Of a stretch of DNA of 64,000 bases, positions 14,410 to 24,161 are shown one piece after another. The stretch lies in assembly GCA_015069425.1 (NCBI GenBank), contig SVIP01000005.1:1-64000 (forward strand). The letters run 5' to 3'. Position numbers and translations under genes: made by a program. Under the pieces are notes generated by a model that worked only from the letters and a program-made list of their open reading frames with translations, had not been told where the DNA came from and searched no databases. The stretch comes from Clostridiales bacterium. GTDB lineage: Bacteria; Bacillota; Clostridia; Christensenellales; Borkfalkiaceae. Positions within the stretch are counted from its first letter, which is position 1. Each line of letters starts with the position of its first letter.

Positions 14410-16641
14410 ATGCAACACGATAATTGGAATGGGTTTAATTGTGGTTTATGGCAATCAGAAATAAACGTACGAGATTTTATTCAAACAAACTACACTGAAT
14501 ATACTGGAAATTGTTCCTTTTTAACAAAAGCAACCAAAAGAACATCTGCCCTTATGCAAAAATTACAAATTTTATTTGACAAAGAGAGCAAGCAAGGCGG
14601 GGTCTTAGACATTGATACTACAACTGTTTCTTCACTAACAAATTATTCTGCTGGTTATTTAGATAAAGAAAATGAAATTATCGTTGGTATGCAAACAGAT
14701 GCACCCTTAAAACGTGGCGTTAATCCTTTTGGTGGAATGCGTATGGTAAAACAAGCGTGCGAAGCCTACGGTTACTCTTTAAGTGAAAAAGTTCAAGAAG
14801 AATTCCGTTACCGCACGACGCATAATGATGGCGTTTTCCGTGCTTATACTGATGAAATGCGACTAGCTAGACGCTGTCACGTTATAACAGGGCTTCCTGA
14901 TGCCTATGGCCGCGGTAGAATTATTGGCGATTATAGACGTGTGGCTTTATATGGTGTTGATAAATTAATTGAAGAAAAGAAAAAAGATAAAGATAATCTA
15001 AAACTAAACAATCTAAATACCGAACAAATTCGCTTAAGTGAAGAGTTGTTCCAACAAATAACTTTCTTAGGTTATCTTAAACAAATGGCTTCTCTTTACG
15101 GTTATGATATTAGCGCACCTGCTAAAAACGCAAAAGAGGCTATTCAGTGGACTTATTTTGCCTATCTTGGCGCAATTAAAGAGCAGAACGGCGCAGCAAT
15201 GTCTTTAGGTAGAGTTAGCACTTTCTTTGATATTTACATTGAACGAGACATTAAAAATGGTGTTTTAACTGAAGAAAGCGCACAAGAGCTTTTTGACGAT
15301 TTCGTTATGAAACTTCGCATGGCTCGCCATTTAAGAACACCTGAATATAACGAGTTGTTCGGTGGTGACCCTATGTGGATTACTGAGGCTATCGGCGGTA
15401 TGGGCGAAAACGGAAAAACACTCGTTACTAAAAGCTGTTTCCGTATGCTAAACACACTTTATACCCTTGGCCCCTCCCCTGAGCCCAATCTCACCATTTT
15501 ATGGTCTAAAGATTTGCCATCAGAATTTAAAAAATTCTGTGCGAAAGTTTCAAAAGATACTGATTCTATTCAATATGAAAACGACGATTTAATGCGTCCT
15601 ATTTACGGTGACGATTACGCTATTGCATGTTGCGTTTCTGCTATGAAAATAGGCAAGCAAATGCAGTTCTTTGGTGCAAGATGTAACCTTGCTAAACTTT
15701 TGCTTATAGCATTAAACGGTGGTTACGACCACACCACTGATATACACATTGGGCCACAAATGCCCGTCTTAAACGATGAAAAACTTGATTATGATAAAGT
15801 TTTAGAAAGACTTAACGTCTATATCCCATGGCTTGCTAATCTATACGTCAACACCATGAACGTTATTCACTATATGCACGACAAATATGCTTATGAGAAG
15901 ACGCAAATGGCACTTCACGATACAAAAGTTGGTAGATTTATGGCTTTTGGCGTAGCGGGATTATCTGTAATAACAGACTCTCTAAGTGCAATTAAACACG
16001 CTATAGTCCGCCCAATTATTAACGAAAAGGGATTTATTGTTGACTTTGAAACCACTGGTTATTTCCCAAAATATGGAAATGACGATGACAGTGTTGACTC
16101 AATAGCAAAAGACTTAACTCATAAAGTTATTACTGAGTTAAGAAAAACGCCAACCTATCGCAATGCTGAACATACTTTATCTGTTTTAACCATAACTAGC
16201 AACGTAATGTACGGCAAAAATACAGGTGCAACACCTGACGGTAGAAAGGCTGGCGAACCTTTTGCGCCAGGCGCAAACCCAATGCACAATAGAGAAGAAA
16301 ACGGTGCATTGGCATCACTCAATTCGGTTGCAAAAATAAGTTATGACGATTGTCGAGATGGAGTTTCTAACACTTTCTCGATTACCCCTGATGCGCTAGG
16401 CAAGACTGATGAAGAAAGAGTTGAAAACTTAGTAAATATTATTGATGGTTATTTCACAAAAAAAGCTCATCACATAAACGTCAACGTTTTAAAAAGAGAC
16501 ACTTTAATCGACGCTTACAATAATCCCGACAAATACCCCAATCTAACCATTAGGGTTTCTGGTTATGCCGTTAACTTCCATAAACTTTCAAAAGAACAAC
16601 AAAAGGAAGTTATTAGTAGAACTTTCCACGAATCTTTATGA
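14410..16641 (+). CDS. pflB: Formate C-acetyltransferase (pyruvate formate-lyase)
   Basis: PflB splits pyruvate with CoA into acetyl-CoA and formate in anaerobic metabolism through a glycyl radical. The catalytic cysteine pair is Cys407-Cys408 ([12 protein letters not shown]). The glycyl-radical loop RVSGYAVNF lies near the C-terminus with Gly718. The length of 743 residues is normal. The ATG at 14410 follows AAGGAGAG; a TTG 12 codons upstream falls in the riboswitch terminator and is rejected. The gene overlaps pflA by 4 bases (ATGA). Its control by a ZTP riboswitch suggests formate is used for one-carbon and purine synthesis. Confidence 0.97.
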   Translation: MQHDNWNGFNCGLWQSEINVRDFIQTNYTEYTGNCSFLTKATKRTSALMQKLQILFDKESKQGGVLDIDTTTVSSLTNYSAGYLDKENEIIVGMQTDAPLKRGVNPFGGMRMVKQACEAYGYSLSEKVQEEFRYRTTHNDGVFRAYTDEMRLARRCHVITGLPDAYGRGRIIGDYRRVALYGVDKLIEEKKKDKDNLKLNNLNTEQIRLSEELFQQITFLGYLKQMASLYGYDISAPAKNAKEAIQWTYFAYLGAIKEQNGAAMSLGRVSTFFDIYIERDIKNGVLTEESAQELFDDFVMKLRMARHLRTPEYNELFGGDPMWITEAIGGMGENGKTLVTKSCFRMLNTLYTLGPSPEPNLTILWSKDLPSEFKKFCAKVSKDTDSIQYENDDLMRPIYGDDYAIACCVSAMKIGKQMQFFGARCNLAKLLLIALNGGYDHTTDIHIGPQMPVLNDEKLDYDKVLERLNVYIPWLANLYVNTMNVIHYMHDKYAYEKTQMALHDTKVGRFMAFGVAGLSVITDSLSAIKHAIVRPIINEKGFIVDFETTGYFPKYGNDDDSVDSIAKDLTHKVITELRKTPTYRNAEHTLSVLTITSNVMYGKNTGATPDGRKAGEPFAPGANPMHNREENGALASLNSVAKISYDDCRDGVSNTFSITPDALGKTDEERVENLVNIIDGYFTKKAHHINVNVLKRDTLIDAYNNPDKYPNLTIRVSGYAVNFHKLSKEQQKEVISRTFHESL

Positions 16642-17357
16642 GTAATATAGAAATAACTGGTAAAATTCACTCTTTTCAAAGTCTTGGAACGGTTGATGGT
16701 CCGGGTGTAAGATTTGTTGTCTTTATGCAAGGGTGTCCCCTACGCTGTCATTGTTGCCATAACCCTGATACATGGGATATAAATTTAGGTCAAGATTATA
16801 CTCCCGAACAAGTGCTAAACAAAATCGTTCGTTTTAAAGAATATTTTGGCGAAAATGGTGGCGTTACTATTTCGGGCGGAGAACCTTTGATTCAAGCAAA
16901 GTTTTGCAGTGAATTATTTAAACTTTGTCACAAAAACGGCATCAATACCTGCCTTGATACTTCGGGATTTAAGTTAAATCAACTGATTAAAAATCTTTTA
17001 TCACAAACGGATAGGGTTTTACTTGATATAAAATACACAAGTGAAGAAGAATACCATAAATACGTCGGTGCAAATTTTAATTCCGTAATTGAATTTTTAT
17101 CTTACTGTAATCAAATTAAACTGCCCGTAACCGTACGGCAAGTGGTTATACCAACTATTAACGATACGGAAGAAAATATTGAAAAACTAAATCTAATTAC
17201 CAAAACTTATTCTTGTATCGATAAGGTTGAATTGTTGCCGTTTAAGAAAATTTGTCAGGTTAAATACGATAATTTAGGTATTAATTTCCCTTTCAAAGAT
17301 TTACCTACCCCCGACAAAGAAAAAATGCAATACTTAAACTCACTTATTAAAATTTAG
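16638..17357 (+). CDS. pflA: Pyruvate formate-lyase activating enzyme
   Basis: A radical-SAM enzyme that places the glycyl radical on PflB. The iron-sulfur cluster motif is [12 protein letters not shown] with Cys33, Cys37 and Cys40 (CX3CX2C). GDGP-type residues (TVDGPGVR, 18-25) and [11 protein letters not shown] follow, typical of activases. At 239 residues it has the normal size for the short activases without extra ferredoxin domains. It is translationally coupled to pflB by ATGA. Confidence 0.97.
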   Translation: MSNIEITGKIHSFQSLGTVDGPGVRFVVFMQGCPLRCHCCHNPDTWDINLGQDYTPEQVLNKIVRFKEYFGENGGVTISGGEPLIQAKFCSELFKLCHKNGINTCLDTSGFKLNQLIKNLLSQTDRVLLDIKYTSEEEYHKYVGANFNSVIEFLSYCNQIKLPVTVRQVVIPTINDTEENIEKLNLITKTYSCIDKVELLPFKKICQVKYDNLGINFPFKDLPTPDKEKMQYLNSLIKI

Positions 17358-17368
17358 TTGCAAAACAT

Positions 17369-17398
17369 TTGACAAAAGCATATATTATAAAGTAATAT
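17369..17398 (+). promoter_or_regulatory. Promoter of the glycine-riboswitch gene
   Basis: TTGACA (17369-17374), an 18-base spacer, TAATAT (17393-17398), just upstream of the first aptamer. Confidence 0.65.
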
Positions 17399-17414
17399 TT
17401 AATTGCTGGTTGAA

Positions 17415-17606
17415 CAATGCGGGAGAGTACGTTTATCGTCACCGAAGGAGTAACACTTTCAGGTAAAAGGACCGTTTTGGGACAGCACTTTGGAAAAGAC
17501 GGAAAAACCGTCGCCGACGAAGCAATTTTCTAAACGAAAAGAATCTTTCAGGTAACAAGACAGAGTTTATATTTTTTTAGGAGGCTAAAAATATGGACTC
17601 TGTTTT
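17415..17606 (+). promoter_or_regulatory. Tandem glycine riboswitch with ribosome-site-hiding hairpin
   Basis: Two gcvT-type aptamers in a row. The first has GGGAGAG, ACCGAAGGAGTAA and TTTCAGGTAAAAGGACCG. The second has GCCGACGAAGCAA and TTTCAGGTAACAAGACAGAG. The closing helix of aptamer 2 can form from CTTTG (17478-17482) and CAGAG (17561-17565). The same CAGAG region (17557-17566) can instead pair for 10 bases with 17597-17606, inside the first codons, trapping AGGAGG (17579-17584) and the ATG in the loop. Glycine binding would free the ribosome site, making this an ON switch. The aptamer class is recognised from conserved cores; the switching model is inferred from base pairing. Confidence 0.92.
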
Positions 17607-18228
17607 TTTCGTATTTGAAATTATTGGAGTTATCGCTTTTGCTATTTCAGGTGCGACTGTCGCTATTAAAAGCAAAATGGATATTTTGGGAGTCGCAGTT
17701 TTGGGTTTAACCACTTCTGTTGGTGGGGGCATTATTAGAGATTTACTTTTGGGTATTAATCCCCCCTCTATGTTACTAAACCCCTTACCAGCATTAATTG
17801 CAATTTCCGTTTCGCTTGTGACTTTTTTACCTTTTATACAAAAGTGTATATCAAAAAAACATAAACTTACACATTCCATAATTATGTTTGCAGACGCCGT
17901 TGGGCTAGGTTTTTTTACCATTATGGGTACTAATACCGTGTTTACTATTATAGATAGTCCAAATCTTTTTATATGCGTAACTATTGGTGTAATAACGGGT
18001 GTTGGTGGCGGAGTCTTAAGAGACGTTTTATCTAAAAATACACCGCAGATTTTCGTTAAAAACTTCTATGCCACAGCATCAATAATAGGCGCACTTAATT
18101 ATTCAATACTTTATCCATTAATAAATAATATTTTAGCAATGTCAATAAGTATATCTCTAATTGTAATACTTAGAATTCTTGCTATAAAATTCCGTTTAGA
18201 ATTACCAAAAGCTAATTGTTTAGAATAA
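17593..18228 (+). CDS. UPF0126/TRIC-type membrane protein, probable glycine transporter
   Basis: A 211-residue protein with about seven membrane helices arranged as two repeats, each with a glycine-rich GGG(I/V)xRD motif: SVGGGIIRDLLLG near 50-62 and VGGGVLRDVLSKN near 137-149. This is the UPF0126 family (PF03458), annotated as glycine transporter-like. The tandem glycine riboswitch directly upstream independently supports glycine as the substrate or signal. Direction of transport (uptake or efflux) cannot be told; an ON switch under high glycine would suit export or catabolic use. Its first codons take part in the riboswitch hairpin. Confidence 0.92.
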   Translation: MDSVFFVFEIIGVIAFAISGATVAIKSKMDILGVAVLGLTTSVGGGIIRDLLLGINPPSMLLNPLPALIAISVSLVTFLPFIQKCISKKHKLTHSIIMFADAVGLGFFTIMGTNTVFTIIDSPNLFICVTIGVITGVGGGVLRDVLSKNTPQIFVKNFYATASIIGALNYSILYPLINNILAMSISISLIVILRILAIKFRLELPKANCLE

Positions 18229-18232
18229 AAAC

Positions 18233-18261
18233 TTGCAAAACATATGCTTTTAATGTATAAT
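18233..18261 (+). promoter_or_regulatory. Promoter of the cation efflux gene
   Basis: TTGCAA (18233-18238), 17-base spacer, TATAAT (18256-18261), 28 bases before the ATG. Confidence 0.8.
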
Positions 18262-18288
18262 TAAACCATAATTTTGGAGAACAAAAAA

Positions 18289-19413
18289 ATGAGCGAACAA
18301 AAATCTAGAGCACAAATTGGTAAAATGGCAGGTTTGATAGGAATTATTGCTAATGTTATTCTCGCAAGCGGAAAACTTGTCATTGGTGTTTTATCAGCAT
18401 CAATGTCTATTATTGCAGATGCTATTAATAATTTCACTGACGGAATAAGTTCGGTGGTGGCACTTATAGGATTTAAATTATCGCAAAAACCTGCAGATGC
18501 CGATCACCCTTTTGGACATGCACGATTTGAATACGTTTCAAGTTTAATTGTTTCCATTATTGTGATGTTTATAGGTTTTGAACTTGCTAAAAGTTCTATA
18601 GAAAAAATTTTCAACCCAGAAGCCATTAACTTTTCGGTATTGACTTTAATTATTTTATTAATTTCTATCGTTGGAAAATTGGCACTTTGCTTTTTCAATT
18701 ACTCAATTGCTAAAAAAATAGATTCTACAACACTTAAAGCGACAGCCATGGATTGTAGAAACGACGTTATAATGACCTCTGTCATCTTGTTTGCTACTCT
18801 TTTTGAATATTTTACTAGCATAAAAATTGACGGTTACACCGGTCTTGCTGTTGCAATTTTCATTATGATTAGTGGTTTTAACTTAATAAAAGAAACGTCT
18901 TCTCCTATTCTCGGCAAAAAAAACGACGACCATTTAAAAGATTTAATTTTAGATAAAATCAAGGAATATCCTATAGTAATAGGTTATCACGACCTTATGA
19001 TTCACGATTACGGCCCAGGTATTTCCTTTTGTTCAATCCACTTTGAAATTGATAAAAACTTAGACCCCTTATACGTGCACGAACTTATTGATAAATTTGA
19101 AAGAGAAATTGCAGAGTACGGAACAAGTTTAACCGTCCACTATGACCCCGTAATAACCGATAGTAAAGAATTAAATATTCTTAAACACGCTGTAACAAAT
19201 TGTATAGTGAACGTTGACGTAAGAATGTCTATACACGATTTTCGCACTATTCCGTGTGACGGGTTTTCAAAAGTGTTTTTTGATTTGGCCCTACCAGAAA
19301 ACTTAGAAAATAAAAAAGACGAATTAAAAACACTGATAGAAAACGAACTTAATTCTCTTGGTTTAGGTATTTTTCAAGCGGAAATAACTTTCGATTCCAT
19401 TGCATTTAATTAA
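18289..19413 (+). CDS. Cation diffusion facilitator transporter
   Basis: A CDF family (ZitB/FieF/MntE-like) divalent metal/proton antiporter of 374 residues. It has six membrane segments in the first 215 residues with metal-site patterns ADAINNFTDG in helix 2 and the typical HPFGHARFEYVSSL loop, then D-rich ATAMDCRNDV in helix 5. The cytoplasmic dimerisation domain follows (HDLMIHDYGPG). About 85 extra residues at the C-terminus form a second ferredoxin-like unit. The ATG at 18289 is preferred; an in-frame TTG five codons earlier is part of the GGAG ribosome site. The metal cannot be inferred safely. Confidence 0.9.
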   Translation: MSEQKSRAQIGKMAGLIGIIANVILASGKLVIGVLSASMSIIADAINNFTDGISSVVALIGFKLSQKPADADHPFGHARFEYVSSLIVSIIVMFIGFELAKSSIEKIFNPEAINFSVLTLIILLISIVGKLALCFFNYSIAKKIDSTTLKATAMDCRNDVIMTSVILFATLFEYFTSIKIDGYTGLAVAIFIMISGFNLIKETSSPILGKKNDDHLKDLILDKIKEYPIVIGYHDLMIHDYGPGISFCSIHFEIDKNLDPLYVHELIDKFEREIAEYGTSLTVHYDPVITDSKELNILKHAVTNCIVNVDVRMSIHDFRTIPCDGFSKVFFDLALPENLENKKDELKTLIENELNSLGLGIFQAEITFDSIAFN

Positions 19414-19427
19414 TAATTTAAAAAAGT

Positions 19428-19460
19428 AAACGCCATAGCCTAGCTATGGCGTTTTTGTTT
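19428..19460. terminator. Bidirectional terminator
   Basis: AAACGCCATAGC, loop CTA, GCTATGGCGTTTTTG: a perfect 12-bp stem between the cation efflux gene (+) and the end of the glycan locus (-). Confidence 0.9.
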
Positions 19461-19475
19461 TATTAAAGACACAAT

Positions 19476-21950
19476 TTATAAAATATAAACTTTTATTTCA
19501 CCGACTTTAATTTCATCTGAAATAGTCTTTCCATACAATTTAATATTGAATTTTTCAGTAGCATTAGGAATACAGTTCATATTAAGTACACTTACTGAAT
19601 ACTTACCATTGTCTTGCTTTCTAACAGTAAATGATACGTTTTTATTATCACAAATAATATCTCCACTATTACCAATTTCCTCCAATAAATGCGTCATTGC
19701 GTTTATTGCCCAAGGTTTATGATAATATTCCTTAAACGCACCAAAATAAATCTTACCTTTACCGTAATTATTCTTAAAAATCACACCATTGCCGTATTTA
19801 TCTTGACAAATAGGCTGTGCGGAAACACATTCAAATTTTACAGCCTTAATTTTATCCCTTTCTGGTATTAAATAAGTCGTATCGTCATTAAATGTTATTC
19901 TTGTATCTGCTTCATACTCTCCTTTAATAGTTGCACCAAACAATTTTTCCACTCTTTCGTTTGAAATAAATTGTGGCTCTAAATCGTTTCTATCAACAGT
20001 GTTTAAGTGGCAATATGAAATTACTAATTCTCCACCGTTATAAACGTATTGCTCTAAGCGGTCAAATAATTCTTCAGTCATTGTGTTCCAGCCTAAAAAG
20101 GCAATAGTTTTATATCTTTCTATATTGTTATCGGCATAAACTAGGTCTACACTACCATAAGGCGTTCCTGCAAATAATTTAGTATTTAATGGAGTCTCTA
20201 TGCTATTCTGCTTATCTGATATTGGCATCCAAGCCTCTGTTGCGTGCCAGCAATCTTGATAAGAGTTATCCCATTTGCCCCAAACAGGCATGTCCCAATC
20301 TTTTTCTTTAAGTTCACCCATTCTGTCATTAGTCTGCCACATCATAAATTCGTTTCTACCAAATACAAACGCTTTATCAACCACAAGGTCGCCTTTTCTT
20401 GGATGTGTTAAGGTGTATTCATAGAAATCTCTTAAATATTTTCTATTTAATACACAATGTTCATCTTCAAAATCAAGCCTGTCGAAAGCATTTGTCTTAA
20501 ACAAGGCATTTTCCGCATAAACGTATGATGCGCCGTTTAAGTAAGCCAGTTGCATTGTCAACCTATATTTATTAGATTTAACTTCATCAACGGGAATACC
20601 AAAATACCAGTCCGTGGGTATGTGTGCCCCCCAACATTTAGCAGAACTTGCTCTAACCGCACCAATTAAAATATTTACGTTTGAAACGGGTTCTATAGTA
20701 AGTCGATCAAAGCCCGCCTCACCCTCGTATACACACAGTAAACTTGGAGCACCAACAGACGTTAACCCTATATTTTTAGTATTCTTTTCTTTTGTCTTTC
20801 TTAGATATTCTTTGAATAATTCTTTTGACTCCGAAAAAGATTGAGAATTCCTTAATCCCTCAAAATTATATAGACTATTTTTTCCACCAAAATTGGTCAA
20901 CTTTTCTATACCTGTATTAAAGAAATGATATGGTTCGTGCACGTGGAAGCCATAAAAATTTTCTGAGTGTTTTTCGGGTAAATATGCCATAATATCCTGA
21001 TAATCAACAATGCCATATTTCATACCGAACATATCCATCATTTCAACGTATTTTTCAAATAATTCGGTCGGCGCAAAAGTTATATAATTTCTTATATACT
21101 TTGGTCTAAATTGAATAAAGTTTCCCATTCCTGAAAAAATAAAGGTTTGCATAATCCTTTTTAATTCTTCAGAATCATCGTGACGATGGTCGTCACTATC
21201 CGTGCCGATTAAAAAGTCATCTTTATTTTCAACAATCTCTGGCATTACTAAAGTTATCTGTTCACCAGCAAAGACTGCTGTTGCTTGTGCTTTTCCCAAT
21301 TCATTAGCAAGAAATGATAAAACAATAAAGTCATCAAAATATTTGCTTTTAATTAAGGTACAATTTTTTAAATCTTTAACAATTTCAAACTGCTTTTCCT
21401 TATCAAATAATGCCACACCGAAAACGCCGTTTAAGCAAGCGTATTTACGCAACGAAACCTGCATTTTTTGTTTTACTTCGGGAAATTGCAAAACACGAAC
21501 TTGTGACAAGAGTAGTCCGCTTTCCGTACTGTTACGGGTACTTATCTCAATTATATTTTCACCTTTTTTGAACACGGAACTATCCACGTCAAAATATACC
21601 GACGGCCAACCCAAATTTACGTTTTCAAACAAAACGTCTTCTTGTGAAAATGCTAATTTTCCGTTAACTTTTATCTCTATATCAATAGTGTGTTTTTGCC
21701 ATTCTTTTAGTGATGCGTTAAGTTTAATCTTAAACTTTGCATTGGCATTTTCTAAATTTACTTTAGCAACAAGCACACTTCCATCTGATATATCGAAGCA
21801 CTCCCTTTCAATCATTTTTCCATAAGCCCAGTCTGTAACTTCGCTATGTATACTTGACGGAGATTTAAAGTTTATTTTCTCTTTATTTAAAACAAAAAGT
21901 TCACAGTCATTGATTTTTATTGCTTCGTATAAGCCTATAATCTTGTCCAT
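19476..21950 (-). CDS. Large unassigned protein, glycoside-hydrolase-like
   Basis: An 824-residue soluble protein without a signal peptide. Residues about 50-160 look like a beta-sandwich (FKIKLNASLKEW...IDIEIKVNGKLAF). About 240-560 look like a TIM barrel with Trp/His/Asp-rich strand ends (DSDDHRHDD, FAPTELFEKYVEMMDMFGMKYGIVDYQD, YGFHVHEPYHFF). About 620-760 resemble the Rossmann-like trimerisation domain of GH42-type beta-galactosidases (YKTIAFLGWNTM, LEQYVYNGGELVISYCHL, YGKGKIYFGAF). A short beta domain ends it. I cannot assign a known family. It closes a unit with a GH95-like enzyme and NagA/NagB, so a role on amino-sugar or fucose-containing oligosaccharides is likely but unproven. Confidence 0.7.
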   Translation of the reverse strand: MDKIIGLYEAIKINDCELFVLNKEKINFKSPSSIHSEVTDWAYGKMIERECFDISDGSVLVAKVNLENANAKFKIKLNASLKEWQKHTIDIEIKVNGKLAFSQEDVLFENVNLGWPSVYFDVDSSVFKKGENIIEISTRNSTESGLLLSQVRVLQFPEVKQKMQVSLRKYACLNGVFGVALFDKEKQFEIVKDLKNCTLIKSKYFDDFIVLSFLANELGKAQATAVFAGEQITLVMPEIVENKDDFLIGTDSDDHRHDDSEELKRIMQTFIFSGMGNFIQFRPKYIRNYITFAPTELFEKYVEMMDMFGMKYGIVDYQDIMAYLPEKHSENFYGFHVHEPYHFFNTGIEKLTNFGGKNSLYNFEGLRNSQSFSESKELFKEYLRKTKEKNTKNIGLTSVGAPSLLCVYEGEAGFDRLTIEPVSNVNILIGAVRASSAKCWGAHIPTDWYFGIPVDEVKSNKYRLTMQLAYLNGASYVYAENALFKTNAFDRLDFEDEHCVLNRKYLRDFYEYTLTHPRKGDLVVDKAFVFGRNEFMMWQTNDRMGELKEKDWDMPVWGKWDNSYQDCWHATEAWMPISDKQNSIETPLNTKLFAGTPYGSVDLVYADNNIERYKTIAFLGWNTMTEELFDRLEQYVYNGGELVISYCHLNTVDRNDLEPQFISNERVEKLFGATIKGEYEADTRITFNDDTTYLIPERDKIKAVKFECVSAQPICQDKYGNGVIFKNNYGKGKIYFGAFKEYYHKPWAINAMTHLLEEIGNSGDIICDNKNVSFTVRKQDNGKYSVSVLNMNCIPNATEKFNIKLYGKTISDEIKVGEIKVYIL

Positions 21951-21960
21951 ATTATTCCCG

Positions 21961-24114
21961 TTAAATAATTTTATTGATGCCTTTTTTAAGTGATATCAAT
22001 TCAATCTTATCGTTAAGTTTTACTTTCACGCTAGTTTCTTTAGTAGCCTTAATAGAAAGGAAAATTACTTTACCGTCTTTATATTTTGCACTAACTAATA
22101 ATCCCTTTTCTACCCTTAAGTCCTTAAACTCCGCTTTATTCCATCTAATTGGCATTGCGGGGAAAAGTTCAACATATCCTTTATTATCTTGAAGTAGCAT
22201 TTCTTGTACAGCATCACAATAGGCAAACTGTGCCTCTAGCGTAAACGGTCTATAATGCCATTGCGACGCACCATAACCTTTATAATCACCATTTAAATGG
22301 AAACCGTTTTGTGACAAATATGCAAGATTAAAAGTTCTTAATTTTTCATAAGCGGCGTTTCCGTTATAAATGCTAGCATATAAGGTTGCACACCACGGGA
22401 AAGAAAAACCTACCCACCAACCAGTACCTAGTTGCTCAATTTCTAGCATACTGTTTTTTATAATTTCTTCATTTTCTTGACTGTCATTTTTAAATACATT
22501 TAAAGGATATACGCACATTAAGTGAGAGAAGTGCCTATGAGAGAATGGCATTCTTCTTTCATTGCTTAACATTATCACCTTTTCATCATCAACGAAAATC
22601 GGATCAAGTTTATTTAGAATTTCCTCATACTCTCTGCTATCTACACCTAAATCTTTAGCAAATCTTATTAAAGCACGATACAAGTAAAGTAAAAGCGATT
22701 GGTCAAAGTTTGTTACACCAATTCTAAAGTTTTCTTGTTTTTCCTCATAAATTTCGGGAGAAGTTGAAACTGGTAAGTAATATTTGCCGTCTTTTTCAAT
22801 TAGTAAACCTCTTATACCCTTTTCAACGCCTTTTAAGAAAGGATATGCTCTATTTTTTAAGAAGTTTTTATCTCCAGAATAATAGTAATAATCGTCAAAT
22901 GCTTTTGCCGCCCAAATAGTCATTGTTGGAGAAAGTGAATATTGCGACCAACCACCCATAAATTCGCCGTTAAGCGATGAAGTGGCAGGGAGTAAATATC
23001 CGTCAACTTGATAAAAATGTTTAGCAAATTTCTTGAATTTATTTCTTAATTTCCACAAATAATCGGCAAAAACACGACCTTCATCAAGCCTATTAGCTTT
23101 GCCATAACCCCAATAAGACATTTGCGTGTTCGTATCGTGGTGGTAATCTCCTTTCCAAGGTGGCAACATGTCGTTATCTGCCGTCCATACGCCTTGTAGT
23201 GGCATTGGGTATCCACCTTTTCTACTGGTTGATGCAAATAAATACCAAGATCTATAATAAGTTTTTTCAATGTCTTTATCACCTACGCTAATTTTAGATT
23301 TAGCCCAGTATTTTTTCCACCATTTTTTATGCTCAACAAAAAGCAAGTCATAGCCTTTTTTCTCAGCGTTATCAATAACTTGCTTTGCATAAGCAACAAC
23401 GTCTTGACTATCGTCGGTGGTTGCAACAGTAAAGTAGATATCTGTATATTTACCATTTTTAACTTCCTTAACCATCAACGTATAAGTGTAATCTGTTAAA
23501 GAATTTTGCTTATAATAAGTATATTTTCCGTCTTTTTCTACTTTAGATTCCGGGTAATCTAAAAGTTGTTGCTCTACACTCGTGCCATCTCCTTGACAAA
23601 CCTCTGAGTTTTCTTCATTCCCAGATATATACGTTGGTATATGTATCTTGTATTTACAATCTGCATTTACTCTTATAACACCAATTTGTTCAATTGCACT
23701 TATAAAAGAGGTAACTACAATATCATTACACGTAAGTTTCGCTACTGCATTTTCGATATCAAGTTCAGAAACTATTTTTTCACTTGTTTGGCCAATATCT
23801 AAAAGTATTCTCCCAGCTGAAAGTTTAGTAGGGAAATTTGAACGAGGACGAATATCGTACTTATTGATTTTATAAAGCCAATCTTCTTTATTGCCTTTAC
23901 AAGCCCTAGCGTAATCTTTATATTTAAAATCTCTTTTATATACCGACTTTATTGGTCTATTATCCCATAAATCTAGCCTATCTACAGCAATTTTAAGTGG
24001 TCCGTTTCCGTATATCAATGAACCTATTGAGCCATTCCCTAGCGGTATTGCTTCATCCCATCTCTTTACACTGTTTTCAAAACGTAGCCCGTAATCGTTA
24101 AATTTTATATTCAT
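21961..24114 (-). CDS. GH95-like glycosidase
   Basis: A 717-residue protein with the GH95 opening WDEAIPLGNGSIGSLIYGNGP (about 19-39, close to the family's 'W.eALPLGNGr.GAmv.Gg'). The (alpha/alpha)6 barrel region carries GVWTADNDMLPPWKGDYHHDTNTQMSYW and LPVSTSPE, typical of GH95 catalytic segments. GH95 enzymes hydrolyse alpha-1,2-L-fucosides or alpha-L-galactosides. No signal peptide is seen, implying action on imported oligosaccharides. It follows nagA on the same transcript. The GH95 call is from motif memory; neighbouring (alpha/alpha)6 families such as GH65 are less likely. Confidence 0.8.
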   Translation of the reverse strand: MNIKFNDYGLRFENSVKRWDEAIPLGNGSIGSLIYGNGPLKIAVDRLDLWDNRPIKSVYKRDFKYKDYARACKGNKEDWLYKINKYDIRPRSNFPTKLSAGRILLDIGQTSEKIVSELDIENAVAKLTCNDIVVTSFISAIEQIGVIRVNADCKYKIHIPTYISGNEENSEVCQGDGTSVEQQLLDYPESKVEKDGKYTYYKQNSLTDYTYTLMVKEVKNGKYTDIYFTVATTDDSQDVVAYAKQVIDNAEKKGYDLLFVEHKKWWKKYWAKSKISVGDKDIEKTYYRSWYLFASTSRKGGYPMPLQGVWTADNDMLPPWKGDYHHDTNTQMSYWGYGKANRLDEGRVFADYLWKLRNKFKKFAKHFYQVDGYLLPATSSLNGEFMGGWSQYSLSPTMTIWAAKAFDDYYYYSGDKNFLKNRAYPFLKGVEKGIRGLLIEKDGKYYLPVSTSPEIYEEKQENFRIGVTNFDQSLLLYLYRALIRFAKDLGVDSREYEEILNKLDPIFVDDEKVIMLSNERRMPFSHRHFSHLMCVYPLNVFKNDSQENEEIIKNSMLEIEQLGTGWWVGFSFPWCATLYASIYNGNAAYEKLRTFNLAYLSQNGFHLNGDYKGYGASQWHYRPFTLEAQFAYCDAVQEMLLQDNKGYVELFPAMPIRWNKAEFKDLRVEKGLLVSAKYKDGKVIFLSIKATKETSVKVKLNDKIELISLKKGINKII

Positions 24115-24134
24115 ATTACACCTATAATTTTAAA

Positions 24135-24153
24135 CACTTTTGATTATCAAAAG
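24135..24153. other. Hairpin downstream of nagA
   Basis: ACTTTTGA-TTA-TCAAAAGT, 8 bases after the nagA stop. The T-tract is on the plus-strand side, so on the nagA transcript this stem lacks a terminator tail. It may mark or protect an mRNA end. Confidence 0.5.
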
Positions 24154-24161
24154 TTTTTTTC

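Noticed and set aside
21202..21825. 207-codon plus-strand frame
   Set aside because: It lies inside the 824-residue gene on the opposite strand, has no ribosome site or recognisable protein, and low-complexity Ser/Phe content typical of a shadow frame.
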